Origin: Aphis gossypii
Taxonomy: Eukaryota > Arthropoda > Insecta > Hemiptera > Aphididae
DNA length: 64,000 nt
Direction: 5' to 3'
NCBI RefSeq assembly: GCF_020184175.1
Contig: NC_065531.1
Span: 7,337,213 to 7,401,212 of the forward strand
Shown: positions 11,048 to 24,013 of the stretch, piece by piece
Position numbering within the stretch: position 1 is the first letter of the stretch
Layout: every line of letters starts with the position of its first letter
Notes under the pieces: model-generated
Seen by the model: only the letters and a program-made list of their open reading frames with translations
The model's database searches: none
Told to the model about the DNA's origin: nothing
Position numbers and translations under genes: made by a program

Positions 11048-14000
11048 TCAATCGCCCGCGGTATTGCACACGATCGGACACAGTAACGCGGTCATACCAA
11101 AACGTCCAGTTTGACCATTCACCCAATCCTGAATATTGGATTGTAACGCCCACAGGACATAACCACCCGCGGTCGTACCCGTTGGTTCGATGTTCTCATA
11201 GTCCACAGACGTTATTTCCATGCAGCCTGGGGACAGTCGACCGCCAATGGGACGCTTGTTTCCGGTGGCTGTCCCGTTTTTGATCAGTGCATCGCTGGCG
11301 TCGTTGCAACTTTCGCACGGGTCATCGTCGTCGTCGTTGCAGCCATAGTCTTGTTCACATCTCGTGCCCTTCCCGCGTCCCCTGTCCTTCCCGCGACCCT
11401 TGTCCTTACTACGTCCCTTGTCTTTGCCACGTCCCGTTTCCTTTCCTTGTTGTTCCGTGTCCTTTCCTTGATCCGTGTCTTTCTCGCGCCCCGCGTCCTT
11501 CTCGCGTCCCGTATCCTTTTCGCGCTCGGTATCTCGTCGACGTCTCCTGTTCGGTGGCAAACAACGGTCACTGAAGGGAACGGACGAACAACCGCTGTGC
11601 TGAACGCTGGCCACCGCCGTCACGTGACCGTGCACGACCATCTCGAAATATTCCGGGTGAAACGTTCGGCGGGCGTCCCAGACGTACAAGTCTCCCCGAC
11701 GGATGGCCGCGGGATCGCGGAAATACCACTGTGCGCCGTAAGCCGAGTCGACCGGAACCAGGGGTCTACCGATGCTGCCGCCGCCACTGATCGGTTTGCG
11801 GCCAACGTTCATCACGCACCGGCTTCTGCCGGTCGACGGACAGCTGGACAACCTCAGATCGGCGAACCCCGCACCGTCGCCACGGCCGTGGACCCGGAAC
11901 GCGGTAACCGGGATTCGGTACGCGTCCGGGTGTCGGCCGTACGTGAAGTACAGGTGTCGACGCCGGCGTTGGCCGCCAAAGTCGTCCAACAGCGCCATGT
12001 GCAGGGTGTTCCGGCTCGGGTCCAGGTCGCCGTCGCAGCTGTCATCGTCCTCTACGGCAGAAACGGACGGCGGCAGGATCACGCGGATGCCGCGGCAGTC
12101 GTTCACCAGCCATACCATGATCAAACCTTTGAACCGGTCGTGGGTGCACGCGTCACCCACGTACACCGCCACTGGTTTTGGTTTGGTCACGCTCGACGAC
12201 ATGTCGTTCGTATGTCTACGATTGCGGACTACCGGAGGATCGGCTTCGCTACAATAACTGCAGTTACCGTTGTCTTCCGATTTATTCCGCGGTAATCGTT
12301 GGTTTCTTATGACTTCGTTGGTCGTGCCGTTCTCGTCTACCGTCTTCTTTCTCTTTGTTCTTGACTCGCCCGCCGAAGTGTCTTTGTCACCGTTGTCGTC
12401 GTATTCCACAACTATGGAGCATAACGATCGAGCTATCATCTTTATCCACTCCTCGCGGGTGTGCGTAGGCTTCATCAGTTTTCCCAGCATTATCTTGTGT
12501 ACTGTCTTTAAAACAAACGAGGTATATTAGCTGACTAGCCGTAGTATACATAGTATAATTTGAAAATCAAATACTTTTCAAAATGCAAACGAATTATTCG
12601 TTAAATTTCAATTTGCTTTTTGATAATCATTATATAATTTTATTTAGGTATTATTAAGATTAAATGATTACACGTTTTTTTTTATTTTATGCTTCATTAA
12701 TAACTGCAGTTTATCGTTTAATTAGTATTAAAATATTAATTAATTTTTTCATGTTTCAGTATAAAGTGAAGTAGGTAGTACAAAATTCTTATATCATATT
12801 AAATGCAATATTCTCATTTTAAATTCGTAATTGCTAATTAAAAAATTAATTTTTCTTACCTAGGATTATGTACAAGTGTACGTTTAAATAGATAAAATGA
12901 AAAAAATTATTTCAAATATATTTTAAATACTTTCTAAATGAATATACTTATATCTATACTTAAATACAAGTCATTTTTTAGTACAACTTTAGTAACATTA
13001 TTTTCTAAGATTGGTCAGTAAACGGTTATACTAAATTATTTTACAAGAGATTCCACAATATTGACGTCCTTATACGTTGTATTCGACGTTTCACCGTTCA
13101 AATCCATTAATTAAAAATGTAACGTTCTACCAAGTAATCTTCTAAGACGCTTAAAGTGAAAATTGTATCACGGTATTTTAAATAAATATAAATTAAAGGG
13201 GGAATGTAAGTAACCGCTCTGCTACACAGTAGACTTCGAGTGAATCTCATCAATGAGTAATTCACTATAATGTACCTATGTGTTAAATTTGAATTTAATG
13301 ATTAAATCATTAAATATGAAAAACGGTTATAAGTAAATTGTATGATACATTTATATTAATTAAAGTAAATACTATTAATAATTGCAGTTGTTAAAATAGA
13401 TTGTTTCTGAAAATATTGCATTTTAAAATGTCATTGTTTATAAAAGAAAACTGTATACTTTAAAAGTTTCAAGTACCCACAATAATATTTTTTAATAACA
13501 ACAAAATAACTAAAATCGTTATTATTCGCTTGAATAATTATATACATACTTTTTTTTTTTTTATAATTTATTACTAATTTTGTTCAAATTGAACTCAAAA
13601 TGTATACAACAAAAACTATGCTATCTAATGTTTAAGATCTTTTTAAGTTACAATATATAAACTACTCGTTCAAAATATTATATTAAATTATCAATCCATA
13701 GCAATAAGAATTTAACACTTTATAAATTACCTATTTATGATTTTGAAGAATTTAAACATGATTTGAAATTCAAATTCTTAAAAAAATCATACCAATGTAT
13801 CTTTAATATTTATTATTTTTAAATACCTGTATTAACAATTTATAAGAAATACCTACCTAGTACCTACCTATAAAACATCTTTAAAATAGTTTCGCTAGTG
13901 ATGTTATGAATTCATATAAGTACAAAATGTTTTAAAATAATTATGCGTCTTTTTGAAAACAAATTTCTATAATACCTACTATAAAATAAATTTGACCCAA

Positions 14001-15256
14001 CGTTTTTTGATTTAATATTTTTAAAAAACTTAGTATTATTGTATGTTTTACTTACAGTACCAGTAGTTACATCAATACCTAAAACCTTTGGGTCATTGTA
14101 TTTTTTTGGTTTGCTAGTACGATCAGGTGACGTTAACGTATCGACAACGCCAATATCAAGTATCCAAAGTATACCGTCTGGACCCAAGTACACGTCTACT
14201 ACGTTCACAAGTCCTTCACTATCACATGGATTTTCTTTGCCTTTATACTGTGTTGAGTGCTTGGTAAATTGACAATGTGCACAAAGTGATGGATATGGTG
14301 ATATTGAATGATAACCATAATTGTTATTGCGTTTGTGTTTGGTATTCAAACTGCTATTTAAAATCGTCGTATTTGTCACACAATCAGTTAATGGAACATA
14401 ACCCAAAGTAAACGGTACACCTGGTCTGCAATGCATAATAATGTTTTAAATTATGCTAAGCTTTCAACAAATTTATTATAATATAATATGTATTTCATAT
14501 TTTCATTACTTTTATATTCATAAAAATCAATTATTTGTATTTTAATAGAAATTAATATGATGTTAGTACTTATGTAGACGTTTAATAATACTATTATTGT
14601 TATTATTATATTATACATTCTGATTGATGATTGATAATAATCAGTACCTAATATCATAGTATAGTTCCTATATTTAAGTATTTAATATTTTTTGTCTTCA
14701 GAAATATTTGTATAATACGAATAACAAGATATATTAGAATCAAACTTCAACATAGAGTAAACAGATAATAATCTGTACAACAATGCCACCAGATTATAAA
14801 TCTAAATAATTACAACTTGGCGAAAGTCACTAATACACGAATAAACACAGTACAAAATGTGATGGTATTATAAATAAAACACAAGGACAATTTAATTATA
14901 ATAATTATAGATAATATATACATACCTATTCAATAAGACTTATAGTCTTATATAAATACAATTAATACGTATTAAAATTTATTTCACTAAATGTTGCATT
15001 ATATACAGGAATGAACAACTCTAAACTTCCAAAGCCATTGACCGAATTACTAGATTGGAGTCCCCACGATTCTATCTTCACCACCATCAAATTCATCGTA
15101 ATAAACCTCTAATGTACTCAATACATTTTAATATCTTTTAATTGTTAATAGATTGTTGTATTCGTTAATCATGTATAAACAAATAAAATATGCAAATTTC
15201 TTTTTACTATTAACGCTGCCAAGAGTTATTTAAAATATATGATATTAATAAATATA

Positions 15257-15302
<46 letters not shown>

Positions 15303-17119
15303 AAGAATAGGTACTTAAAATAGTTTAATTTGACAAAAGGAATTTAGTTTGAAAATTATTTTTGGTTTGTATGAGAACGAGTTATTTATTATATTTTATA
15401 AATAGATATCAAAATGTTAAATATCTCAGCTTACTTTGCGATTAATATAACAACATTTTCGTCTTTACTTCCTGAATAAATAAATTAAAAGTTTATTAAA
15501 GGTTAGGGTAAACTTTATAAGCTTATTACAAGGTTTAAAGCGAAGCAGATAATCAAAGTGTGTTTGTAATTTGTTTTAATTTTAAACATAATTACAAATT
15601 ATTAAAATAAACACATAGGTAGTTTAATTACTGTTATTAAAATAACTTTTTTTTAAGAAATACAATGTTAACCATCATATTTTTAAATAGATAAAAAATG
15701 AAAATTGTAACATATTTACCATAAGATAAGAAGATAATCGTAATTTTGACAAAATCATTTAAATGTTTTTACACGATGTAATCGTAATCCACTTAGTGAA
15801 ATCGACCTTTTTACTAAAAAAATTACCGTATTATCATGAAATGGAATCTATTATTTTATAGGTACTTTGTGGAATATAAAAATAAATTCATTAAATGAAC
15901 TTAATGCACAAGTTCATGCATTTAACGCTTAAATTGTGTATCATTTAATACTTCTCACTATGTGGCTACCTACTTTGTGTAATACAAATATTTTTAACAA
16001 AAGCACATAAAAACAAATCAGAGACCATCTTAGTGATATTGGATTTTCGTCGGATTAAAAACATTCGTTGAATCTGCATTTAATTTTTGTGTTTACATCA
16101 AAAATATTTCCAAAATATTAAAAGTGGAAAATCATAAAATTAATTGTTGTAGTTACTCGTAGGTTTGTATTAAATTTAAATAGGTATATATTTTAACTGG
16201 AAATAGAAAACACTAGGAAAATAGAGTTATAATTTATAATACGATAAAGTTTAAATAATATTACCTGTAATAATAATACAAAATGTATGCTTGTTTTAAA
16301 ATATGCATACTTAAATGTAAAATAAATGTAGTGTAATTTAATTTATAAGTACCAAATAATAATAATAATAATCTTTAATTACATGTACCTACCGATAAAT
16401 ATCAATGCGTATTGAGAATTTATAATAATGTTTTATTATTACTTAATAGTACGAATATAAAAAGTAACAGTATTTCCCATGCTGTTTTTTTGACTATAAA
16501 CTAAAAATTTAATAAGAAAAATAATGAATTGTATTACACAAAATTATTGATAAATACTTGAAAAAAATTTCAAATATGAACGTTAGTTTTAGGATTTTTT
16601 TTTTTTTTGTTTTTATAAGAAATATACAATCTGTATAACAAAATAATACGAGTTCAGAGTAGGTACATCGCGGCCGTGCAGTTGTGTAAAAAATGTTCAT
16701 AGTTCCTTCTATATTCCGCGGATTTTCTCCATACACCGCGCGTGAATCGACATCATCGATATAATATTATTATTATCAACGCGTACTTACCTATATCTCG
16801 GGGACACGATAAACGCCCTGTCTCCGGCCATCTGCATACGGGTGAAGACCACGTTGTCCGGCACGTAATAAATGTGCGGCGGTGGCTTCTGTGGCGGTGT
16901 GTCTGCGTCGCAATACGACATCGTCCCGTCGAGATTGGTAGGCCATGTCACGTAGTATCCGTTCAAAAATCTTGGTTTCAGACGACTCGGAGGTTTCCGG
17001 CTAGTGTCGTTATCAGTGGCCGCATCGACACGGTGTCCGAAGATACCGTAGAGAATAACAATAACGGTGATGGTTATTAGACGACGTATTAATGACAGTA
17101 ATGAATAATTATTGCACAT
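11048..17119 (-). CDS. yellow/major royal jelly family protein with charged repeat insertion (three exons)
   Basis: Exons on the minus strand are 17119-16791, 14425-14056 and 12505-11048 (stop). Donors are GTAAGT at both introns, acceptors are ttgcag and ttaaag, and the phases agree, giving 718 residues. I chose the ATG at 17119 because it is followed at once by a hydrophobic signal-peptide-like stretch (ILYGIF, then a likely cut after RVDA); an in-frame ATG at 17188 is possible. The exon 1/2 join gives VSPRYRPGVPFTLGYVP, the classic yellow/MRJP entry motif, and exon 2 contains DVYLGPDGILWILDIG. Exon 3 contains the usual AVYVGD, HLYFTYGRHPDAYRIP and WALQSNIQDW blocks. Two additions are unusual: a charged segment at about residues 270-340, and a Lys/Arg/Asp/Glu repeat at about 553-613 followed by an Asp run. 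Yellow proteins are secreted and linked to cuticle pigmentation; the subfamily and job here are unknown. Confidence 0.8.
11370..11545 (-). repeat. in-frame charged hexapeptide-like repeat inside the yellow-like gene
   Basis: The minus strand encodes repeats of the type (G/E)REKDT then GRGKDK, built from degenerate 18-base units rich in gac, aag, cgc and ggg. The units stay in frame without a stop and are followed by an Asp run (ACDDDDD-type, near 11,325) and Cys residues. It looks like expansion of a short coding unit. Ordinary yellow proteins lack it. Confidence 0.6.
13196..13850 (+). repeat. diverged copy of the 'accgctctgctg' repeat family in yellow-like intron 2
   Basis: It begins with 'gtaagtaaccgctctgctac', followed by 'cttcgagtgaatc', 'gtgttaaatttgaatttaatg' (here in two parts) and 'gaaaaacggtt', the same order as the ends of the 39.8-43.0 kb element. 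Later words (ttgttcaaattgaactcaaa) match its internal part. It lies wholly inside the second intron, so it does not touch the coding sequence. The right border is approximate. Confidence 0.5.
15259..15305. repeat. (TA)n simple repeat
   Basis: An almost pure TA dinucleotide tract in intron 1 of the yellow-like gene. Confidence 0.9.
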
Positions 17120-17329
17120 GGCGCAGATATTGTTGGATTTATCTTCCGGGCACTTATCGGAACTCGCAGGATATTTCCGAAAATGCATTGATTCACCGAG
17201 TTATTGACAGTCGAAATACGTGTCATATGATATTGTGGAATCACGTATTTGGGATGACATATTTCGGAAAAAGAATTAATTTTCACGTACCTATCATCTA
17301 ATATAACTAATATAGTAACCATGTGGATA

Positions 17330-17520
17330 GTACGAGTACAAAACTGATGTAGTAGCGATGGGAACGATATAAGTATACAATTTATTTGTTAATTTTAAAT
17401 ATTCGTCATTTGGTCGGAGTAATTTCGTTACACGTCAATTCCACAATTTCGACACGTTCATTCGGATGGACAACATTTGGTCCTCGCTCGTGAATTCGTC
17501 ACATAGGTGCACAAACAATT
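17330..17520 (-). promoter_or_regulatory. probable upstream/5' UTR region of the yellow-like gene
   Basis: A GC-richer patch with many CpG-containing words (17,400-17,505) lies about 300-400 bases upstream of the chosen start codon, in otherwise AT-rich DNA. Its position fits a promoter or a non-coding first exon. No clear TATA box plus initiator pair could be fixed by eye. Confidence 0.25.
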
Positions 17521-20500
17521 TAATATTTATAAAATTTTGGTATATTTGTTTTAATATTAAAATTAAATAATAATTTTAAACATACAAAATAAGTACGAAC
17601 TTATTAGTTTGTTATAACTGAAATATTAATTATTTATAAAAAGTAGAATTAAAATAAAATATAGATATATGCATAAAAATCAAATTAAAATTATTTACAA
17701 ACTACAGTAATTAAAACTTTGGAACATACCAAGTAAAATTTCGTTTGTTGTAAATTGTCAAAATTTGAGTATACTTTTAAGAATACACATAAAGTATTAA
17801 AAACATATCTAGCATGTAATAATGTTCTCACTATTCAATATAGACTAATTTCGAGAAAATTATAGTTATATTAAAAAACCATGAAATAAATTGCAAATAT
17901 ATCTAATATATATAGCCTAATGGCCCAAATAATAATCGCTAAAATCGATAAGTGTTGAATGCCGCGCGACAAATTGACACGCGACAAAACATTGTTAATA
18001 TTTTAATGATTTCAAAATGTACCTAAACTTGTTAGTCGAACTTCAAATTCTTGTTTATTTAATTGTTATTGTATTGATATTTAATGCTATTGCATCGATA
18101 TAATGACTCTATAGTTCCCTAAATGTAAATTCAAAAGTCTTGTAAGTCTATATATTATTTACTTGGTTGTAAACCAATTTGTGGATTTTTGAGTAAATTT
18201 ATTGAAAATTTTGTTATATCTAAGTTAAAATTCAATCAAGTAGCTTCCGCGTTGTTAAAAAGTAAAGGTACTCAATGAATAGTACTGCTCATACTAAAAT
18301 AATATAGTTAATTATAACTATAATTATTAATATGAACTATTTGTCGCATTCACTAATATGCGAGTAATGTCATTAAAAAATACGTATTTTATTGATAAAG
18401 TTTGTCCCTTATTGTAATTTATCACAATCCGTGACTAAACTGATTAAACAGCAACAGTTATTAAATACTTTAAAAGTTTAAAATGATAATAATAGAAGGT
18501 GGGCCCATTTTTGATAGACAAATACTTGATAATATTTCTTCCCCTTCATGATTATATTAGTAATATTTTATACCTATAATTTCAATACTTATATACTGTA
18601 AACTTTTGTTAGAAAAATTGTTAAGAAAATAGAAATCTTTAGAAATAATAACTTAATTCTTAATAACTAGGTATAGAAAATAACTATTTTTAACAATTAA
18701 TTTAAATTTTAATCGAGTCTACTTTCAAGTGTCAACATATTGCGCTTTACTAGTTGTAAAAATGTCAATAAACATTGGTTTTTGAGAATTGATTCTTGAC
18801 ATAGTAAATAAACACTGAATTTCCAGTAATGCTATTTAAGACTATTTTAAACTATTTTTATTTACTATTTTAGGTAACTTTTGCATTGATGGATAATAGT
18901 GATAATAATATACCTATAATGACCAAGATCTCTAACACAGTAAAGTTACTATGGAACAAGGTTGATATGTTGAGTTAAAGCAGATATATACACGGTGTGG
19001 TTTGAAATATACCCACAACTTACAAGTACGAGGTTAGATTGAAATAAAACACGGTATTAAAAAAAAAAAAATCATCAATCGCGTTCAAATCATAACACAT
19101 CATATCGGATCTTTAGGTTGATATAATATTTTCATATAGGTATTGGTATTTGACACCTGTAATAAATCATATTTACAATATTCCTATTTCTTAATTTCAT
19201 TTTTCCTATTTGTATCTGTTGTAAATATTATTTACAATATTACAACTCTATCTGTTTATATATATATATATATATTATTAAAAATCACTGATATAAAAAA
19301 TTGACTATTTATACCCAGTGATAATAATTATTTAAATTAAACTAATGATCTTGACTATGAAATTAATTTTATAATGAGATACATTATGGTTTTTTGTATA
19401 ACTAATAACTATATATTTGTATGTATGTAAACGTATCATATTGTTATTTTGAAAATGAATATTGTGGGTTCGGTATAAAAATGCAATAGAAAATTATAGT
19501 AATCAATAGATTCACTTAAGAGCTTTATTTTCAGACTATTTATGTGTTTTTTTTATAAATCAAAAATATTAAAATATTAATTTTTTACATTGATAAATTT
19601 GTTCTGCTTAATTATTCTCATCTAATTACTTAAAATTGAGTCTAAATAAAAATGCAATACAAATTTATTAAAGACGTCAGAATTTTTCAACTGGAAATTA
19701 TACATTTTTTATAACTATTAATAATACATAATATAAAGCTATTACTTTACTTTCGTTTAAATAAAAGTATATCTATTAAAACAAATAAAATAACAAAATG
19801 CAACATAATTATTGTTATATGTTATATCATTATAAACGAGTAGTAGGTGGCAAAGTAAATAATAAAAATGCATTTATAAAATATTCACACGGATTTTTCG
19901 ATTACTGCACACAGTTATATGTAGCTGGTAACCTTATAATAATATACGCTCGAAGAAATACAAATTACCATGAAAAAAAATTGCTTGTTGAATAGTTAAC
20001 TTTTGTTTTGTTTGTAAATGTAATTGATACAAATGGATGCAAACAATTTTTGATTTCTACAAGTGCAATGGTTTATATACATTTTTACTTTTATACTTCT
20101 GAAGTTTGTAGTTATATATATATATTTGCTTACCTAATAACCTACCGTTAACAAATCGTTATTTAGTTCTAACGTCTAAGCTATATATTTATCAGAAAAA
20201 TTTATCGTAATATCTTGTATGACATTACTCACGGTACTTACATAAAAAAAGCCGTAAGCTCTAATAGTCTAAAGACTTTAATTGAACATAGATATAAGCT
20301 CCAAGCTTTATAAAAATTAGCTACTTATTGGCTTCGTATACATATTATACAACTCCTGTATTAAATATGAAATATATAAAAATAAATATTAGTGAACGTG
20401 TTGGAAATAAAAAAATCAATTATTAAAGTTTACCCTAATAATAGCTTACCTATACAATATATAAATGCATTAATACTTACACAGTATATACAAACTAATA

Positions 20501-23325
20501 CATAAATTAAATAGGTACAAGTAATAATTCTAGGTTATAGAGATGTAATTTTATTGTTCTACATAATATATAACTTGCTCTGCTTAAACAAAAAAAAAAA
20601 AAAAACATCATATTATTAAATCATACATGTATTAAATTTTTTTTACAACATTTAGATGATCATAATCTTATACCTCATATTATTCCCCACCGAATAACGT
20701 GAGTTATTTATTCAGAGACATATTTACCAAAAACATCTTATTAAAAAAAAAAATAACATAAAATGAATCTCTGAACTAGTTGTATTTTTAATGATCTATT
20801 ATTTATGGTATTATTATATTCATTTAGTTCTTGTCTTTTAAAAATATATTGGAACCAAATGTTGAATTCTATATACCTAACAGACGAGCGGCAATCAATG
20901 AAGGATAATAATCCTTTAAGTATAAACGATAATCATGATTCAGTAGATTTATTAATTCTACTACAAATTGTTTTAAAATAATTTTAAATATCATAATATA
21001 AATGTCACATAATATTTACAAACGAGTTAAGAATAATCAAATTAAGATTAGTTAAATCAAATTCTAATTTTTTCACATACATTATAATAATTAATAATAG
21101 GTATAGCGGTGTAGGTACATGATTTAAAATACTTATAATATATATTCCTGTAAATAAAATTTGAATTAAAAAAGATTTCTTAGTCTTTTCACATTTTAAT
21201 AATAATTTCTCAATGTAAACATAACGTAGGTATAACGTTGTATAAAGGTTATAATAACATTATAGAAAAAAAAATTAACTTTATTGGGTAAATCGAAAAA
21301 TATTCCGTTAATTAAATTAACTTAGTGACTTATGGGCTTAATTGTTTTCACTTTATGAGTTTAAGATCTCGGAATAAACTTATTTTTAGCAAAATATCTT
21401 GCTTCACGTGAAAAATTCTCACGTTTTATAAAATAGATAGATTTCGATACAATTTTTTCATTTAAAAAATGAAAACTTTATGCAAGACAAATTGAATTAC
21501 AATTTTAAGAACTCCATTCTGTTAAAATTGTTATAAAAATCTATATACCTACTATCACACACTTTTAAGGATTTTGAAATATGTTTTGTATTGTTTAAAA
21601 TTAAATACGGTTAATATGATCAAAATAAAGTTATTCTTTTAAAATAAAAATCAGTTAATTTATTTCAAATGAGTGGTTTTTTTATTAATAAAGTTATTTT
21701 TCCATACGTATTATGTACTTATAAGTATGATGCCGTGTTCATGTAACTTGAAATTGCTTGAATTTTTGTTGCTTTATAAAGATCCTGTTCTGAAAAATTA
21801 AGGTTATAACTTATAAGTTGATAATAATTTATATCAAATGTCTAACCAAGATTATATTACTTATTAATACATTAGAAGTCAGACTGTCATCATAATCAAA
21901 TGCATATACCTGCAGTTTTTATTTTGCTGATATTATTTTCGGCAAAAGACGGTTCAACTAATAATAAAAATGTCAACTCCAAAAATGACTAAATAGACCA
22001 AAATATAATATAATTAATGATTTTTAAATTATAATTAATTAAATCAAATTTAATAATAATATATCTTTCTATTATGACAAGGCAGATAAAAAATAATAAT
22101 TTTATCAAATACTAATCAACTTTGCGATGTAAATTTTAGAATATGTTGAAACTGTATATATTACATTTTTATGTACTAAATTAAAAAGGTAGGTAGTATT
22201 ATAATAATACAAATAACAACATTATTAAAGCATTTATAAGATGTTTTTTTTTTGTGAATTTTTAGAAAAAATTAACCCCCTTATAAAATACGACTCAATA
22301 CTCGTATTTTTTTTGTTTATGTTTATAAACTATTAATAATAATTATAGGTCCTTATATGATATGTTGATATGTAACTAACATCTACCTTAACTAGATATT
22401 TTAAGAATTTTATCACACTTGTTCACACGCTTACTGAGTTAATAACTATGTATCGTTTAAGTTAGAAACTTTGGCCGTCTATCTATTTTATAGTACGTAA
22501 AAAACTAGTAAATTACCACTAAAATATAACGATAAATTTTGTTATTATTTTATCATTGTCATATAATGAATCGTATACATAATTTAATCTTAAATAAGTT
22601 TAGTCTCCAAAGCATATACCTTCGAAAGCGATATGATTGAGCTTCTCTAAATTGTATGCATTGAATTTCACCGCCCTGAAAAATAATCAATTGTTTAATT
22701 TTTTTTTCTTAAATAAATATTTAATTCAAAGGTATATGCGTTTGATATTTTATATTTACATTATTTCTATTATTTCTAACATTTTACATCTTTAATTTTT
22801 TTTTTTTTTTAGAAAAATCGTTTGTTAAAATAGTTATTAACAATCTGACTAGGGTGTCCAATAAGTATTATTTTTAGTTGTATAATGTAAAGGAACGGCG
22901 AGAGACTAAAAGGCGCTTCACACAAGAAACGCCTTCAACTCTTTTACAAAAAAAAAAATTAAAATTAATATTTACAATCATTAAATTAGGTTTAAATTAA
23001 AATTAAAATTGTTTAAAATCATTTTTCGTCATATTTATATTTTTTAGGTAATCAACTTCCGAGCCTTAATTATTACTAATATTATTATTAATAATACTTT
23101 TAATACATCATTACGATTCATTTATTAAATATATGTATTGATTGAAAATAAATAAAAGCAATATAAATTATTATTTATTATACACTTTGTTGTGTATATA
23201 TTTATTTATATAGTATAATACATCATAAACTATTGCATTAATTGACTTTGGTTGATAATATTTAGTAAATTTGAAGCATCAAAAACATAATTAATTAAAG
23301 TTTAGCATATAAATTATAATTGTTT
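17521..23325. other. gene desert, AT-rich
   Basis: No coding exon was recognised over 5.8 kb. Contents seen are a short near-direct repeat around 17,960-17,990 (gcgcgacaaattgac, acgcgacaaaac), TA tracts near 19,258-19,275, and A-runs at 19,060 and 20,590. A small stem-forming pair aggcg...cgcct at 22,911-22,934 is also present. A 65-codon open frame at 19,798-19,995 has no recognisable feature. The DNA may hold regulatory sites of the yellow-like gene, but none can be pointed to. Confidence 0.4.
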
Positions 23326-23333
23326 AGTCATGA
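23326..23333 (+). repeat. target site duplication, left copy
   Basis: agtcatga directly precedes the left terminus of the hAT-like element and is repeated exactly at 24,006-24,013. Eight bases is the duplication length made by hAT transposases. Confidence 0.6.
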
Positions 23334-24005
23334 CTAGGGCTCGGATTTATATGTAAATACATATTTTTCTGTGACTTGATAAATTAATTTAGGTGAGTGA
23401 TAAATTCGTTTCAAGCGATTTCCAATGAAATGAACTATATTTTATTCAACATATTTTTACATATTTTGCCATAAGTGCATGTTTTTTCATATTTCCTGAG
23501 AATTCTATTTTGTTCCTACATATTTTGACAGTTTGTTCATTTACGATTTATTATTAATTATATACTGTTTAGTTTTCAATTTCCCATGTTTCCAAAAGTT
23601 CATAAACAAAATAATACCAGTTAATAGTTATTGCACTTAACCTACAATCGATATATTATGTTCGTTATTTTACCTCAATAAACGATAGAGTGCTCCATTA
23701 GTCGATGCAAATCTCAAATCTGTGTTACGACCAAACCGTAGATCATTTATAATTGACGATTTGAGAATGTATATGGTATCGCATTGTTTTAAGGTTCAAA
23801 TTCATAATAATTTCAATTCAATTGTCTTGATTTTTTATTTCATTTTCATTTTTGGTCATTTATAAAGCAATTTTTTTCAGTAATTTTGTAAATTTTTATA
23901 TTCCATATTTTAATTTTTTTTTTTTGTCACATATAAAGCGATTTGGATTACATTAATATTTATATATTTTGATTTTTTTTAATACATATAAATCCAAGCC
24001 CTTAA
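23334..24005. mobile_element. non-autonomous hAT-like element (672 bp) with terminal inverted repeats
   Basis: The left end reads tagggctcggatttatatgt. The right end, reverse-complemented, reads taagggcttggatttatatg, so roughly 20 bases match apart from one indel and one or two substitutions. The c/tAGGG(C) start and the perfect 8 bp flanking duplication agtcatga fit the hAT superfamily. The interior is AT-rich, with repeated 'catattttgac'/'atttataaagc' words and no transposase frame, so it would depend on a full-length relative elsewhere. The ends have drifted, so the insertion is not brand new. Confidence 0.6.
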
Positions 24006-24013
24006 AGTCATGA
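24006..24013 (+). repeat. target site duplication, right copy
   Basis: An exact second copy of agtcatga directly after the right end of the hAT-like element. Confidence 0.6.

Noticed and set aside
11284..11571. 95-codon minus-strand frame overlapping the charged repeat
   Set aside because: A shifted reading of the same repeat; repeats without stops stay open in several frames.
11351..12295. 314-codon plus-strand open frame opposite exon 3 of the yellow-like gene
   Set aside because: It is the antisense of a GC-rich coding exon with clear yellow-family motifs; its product is low-complexity and has no domain or splice context.
17092..17301. 69-codon plus-strand frame opposite the start of the yellow-like gene
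   Set aside because: Antisense to the signal-peptide exon and its upstream region; no independent support.
22905..22940. aggcg...cgcct stem as a possible small RNA or terminator
   Set aside because: Only five paired bases and no transcription context; such stems are common by chance.
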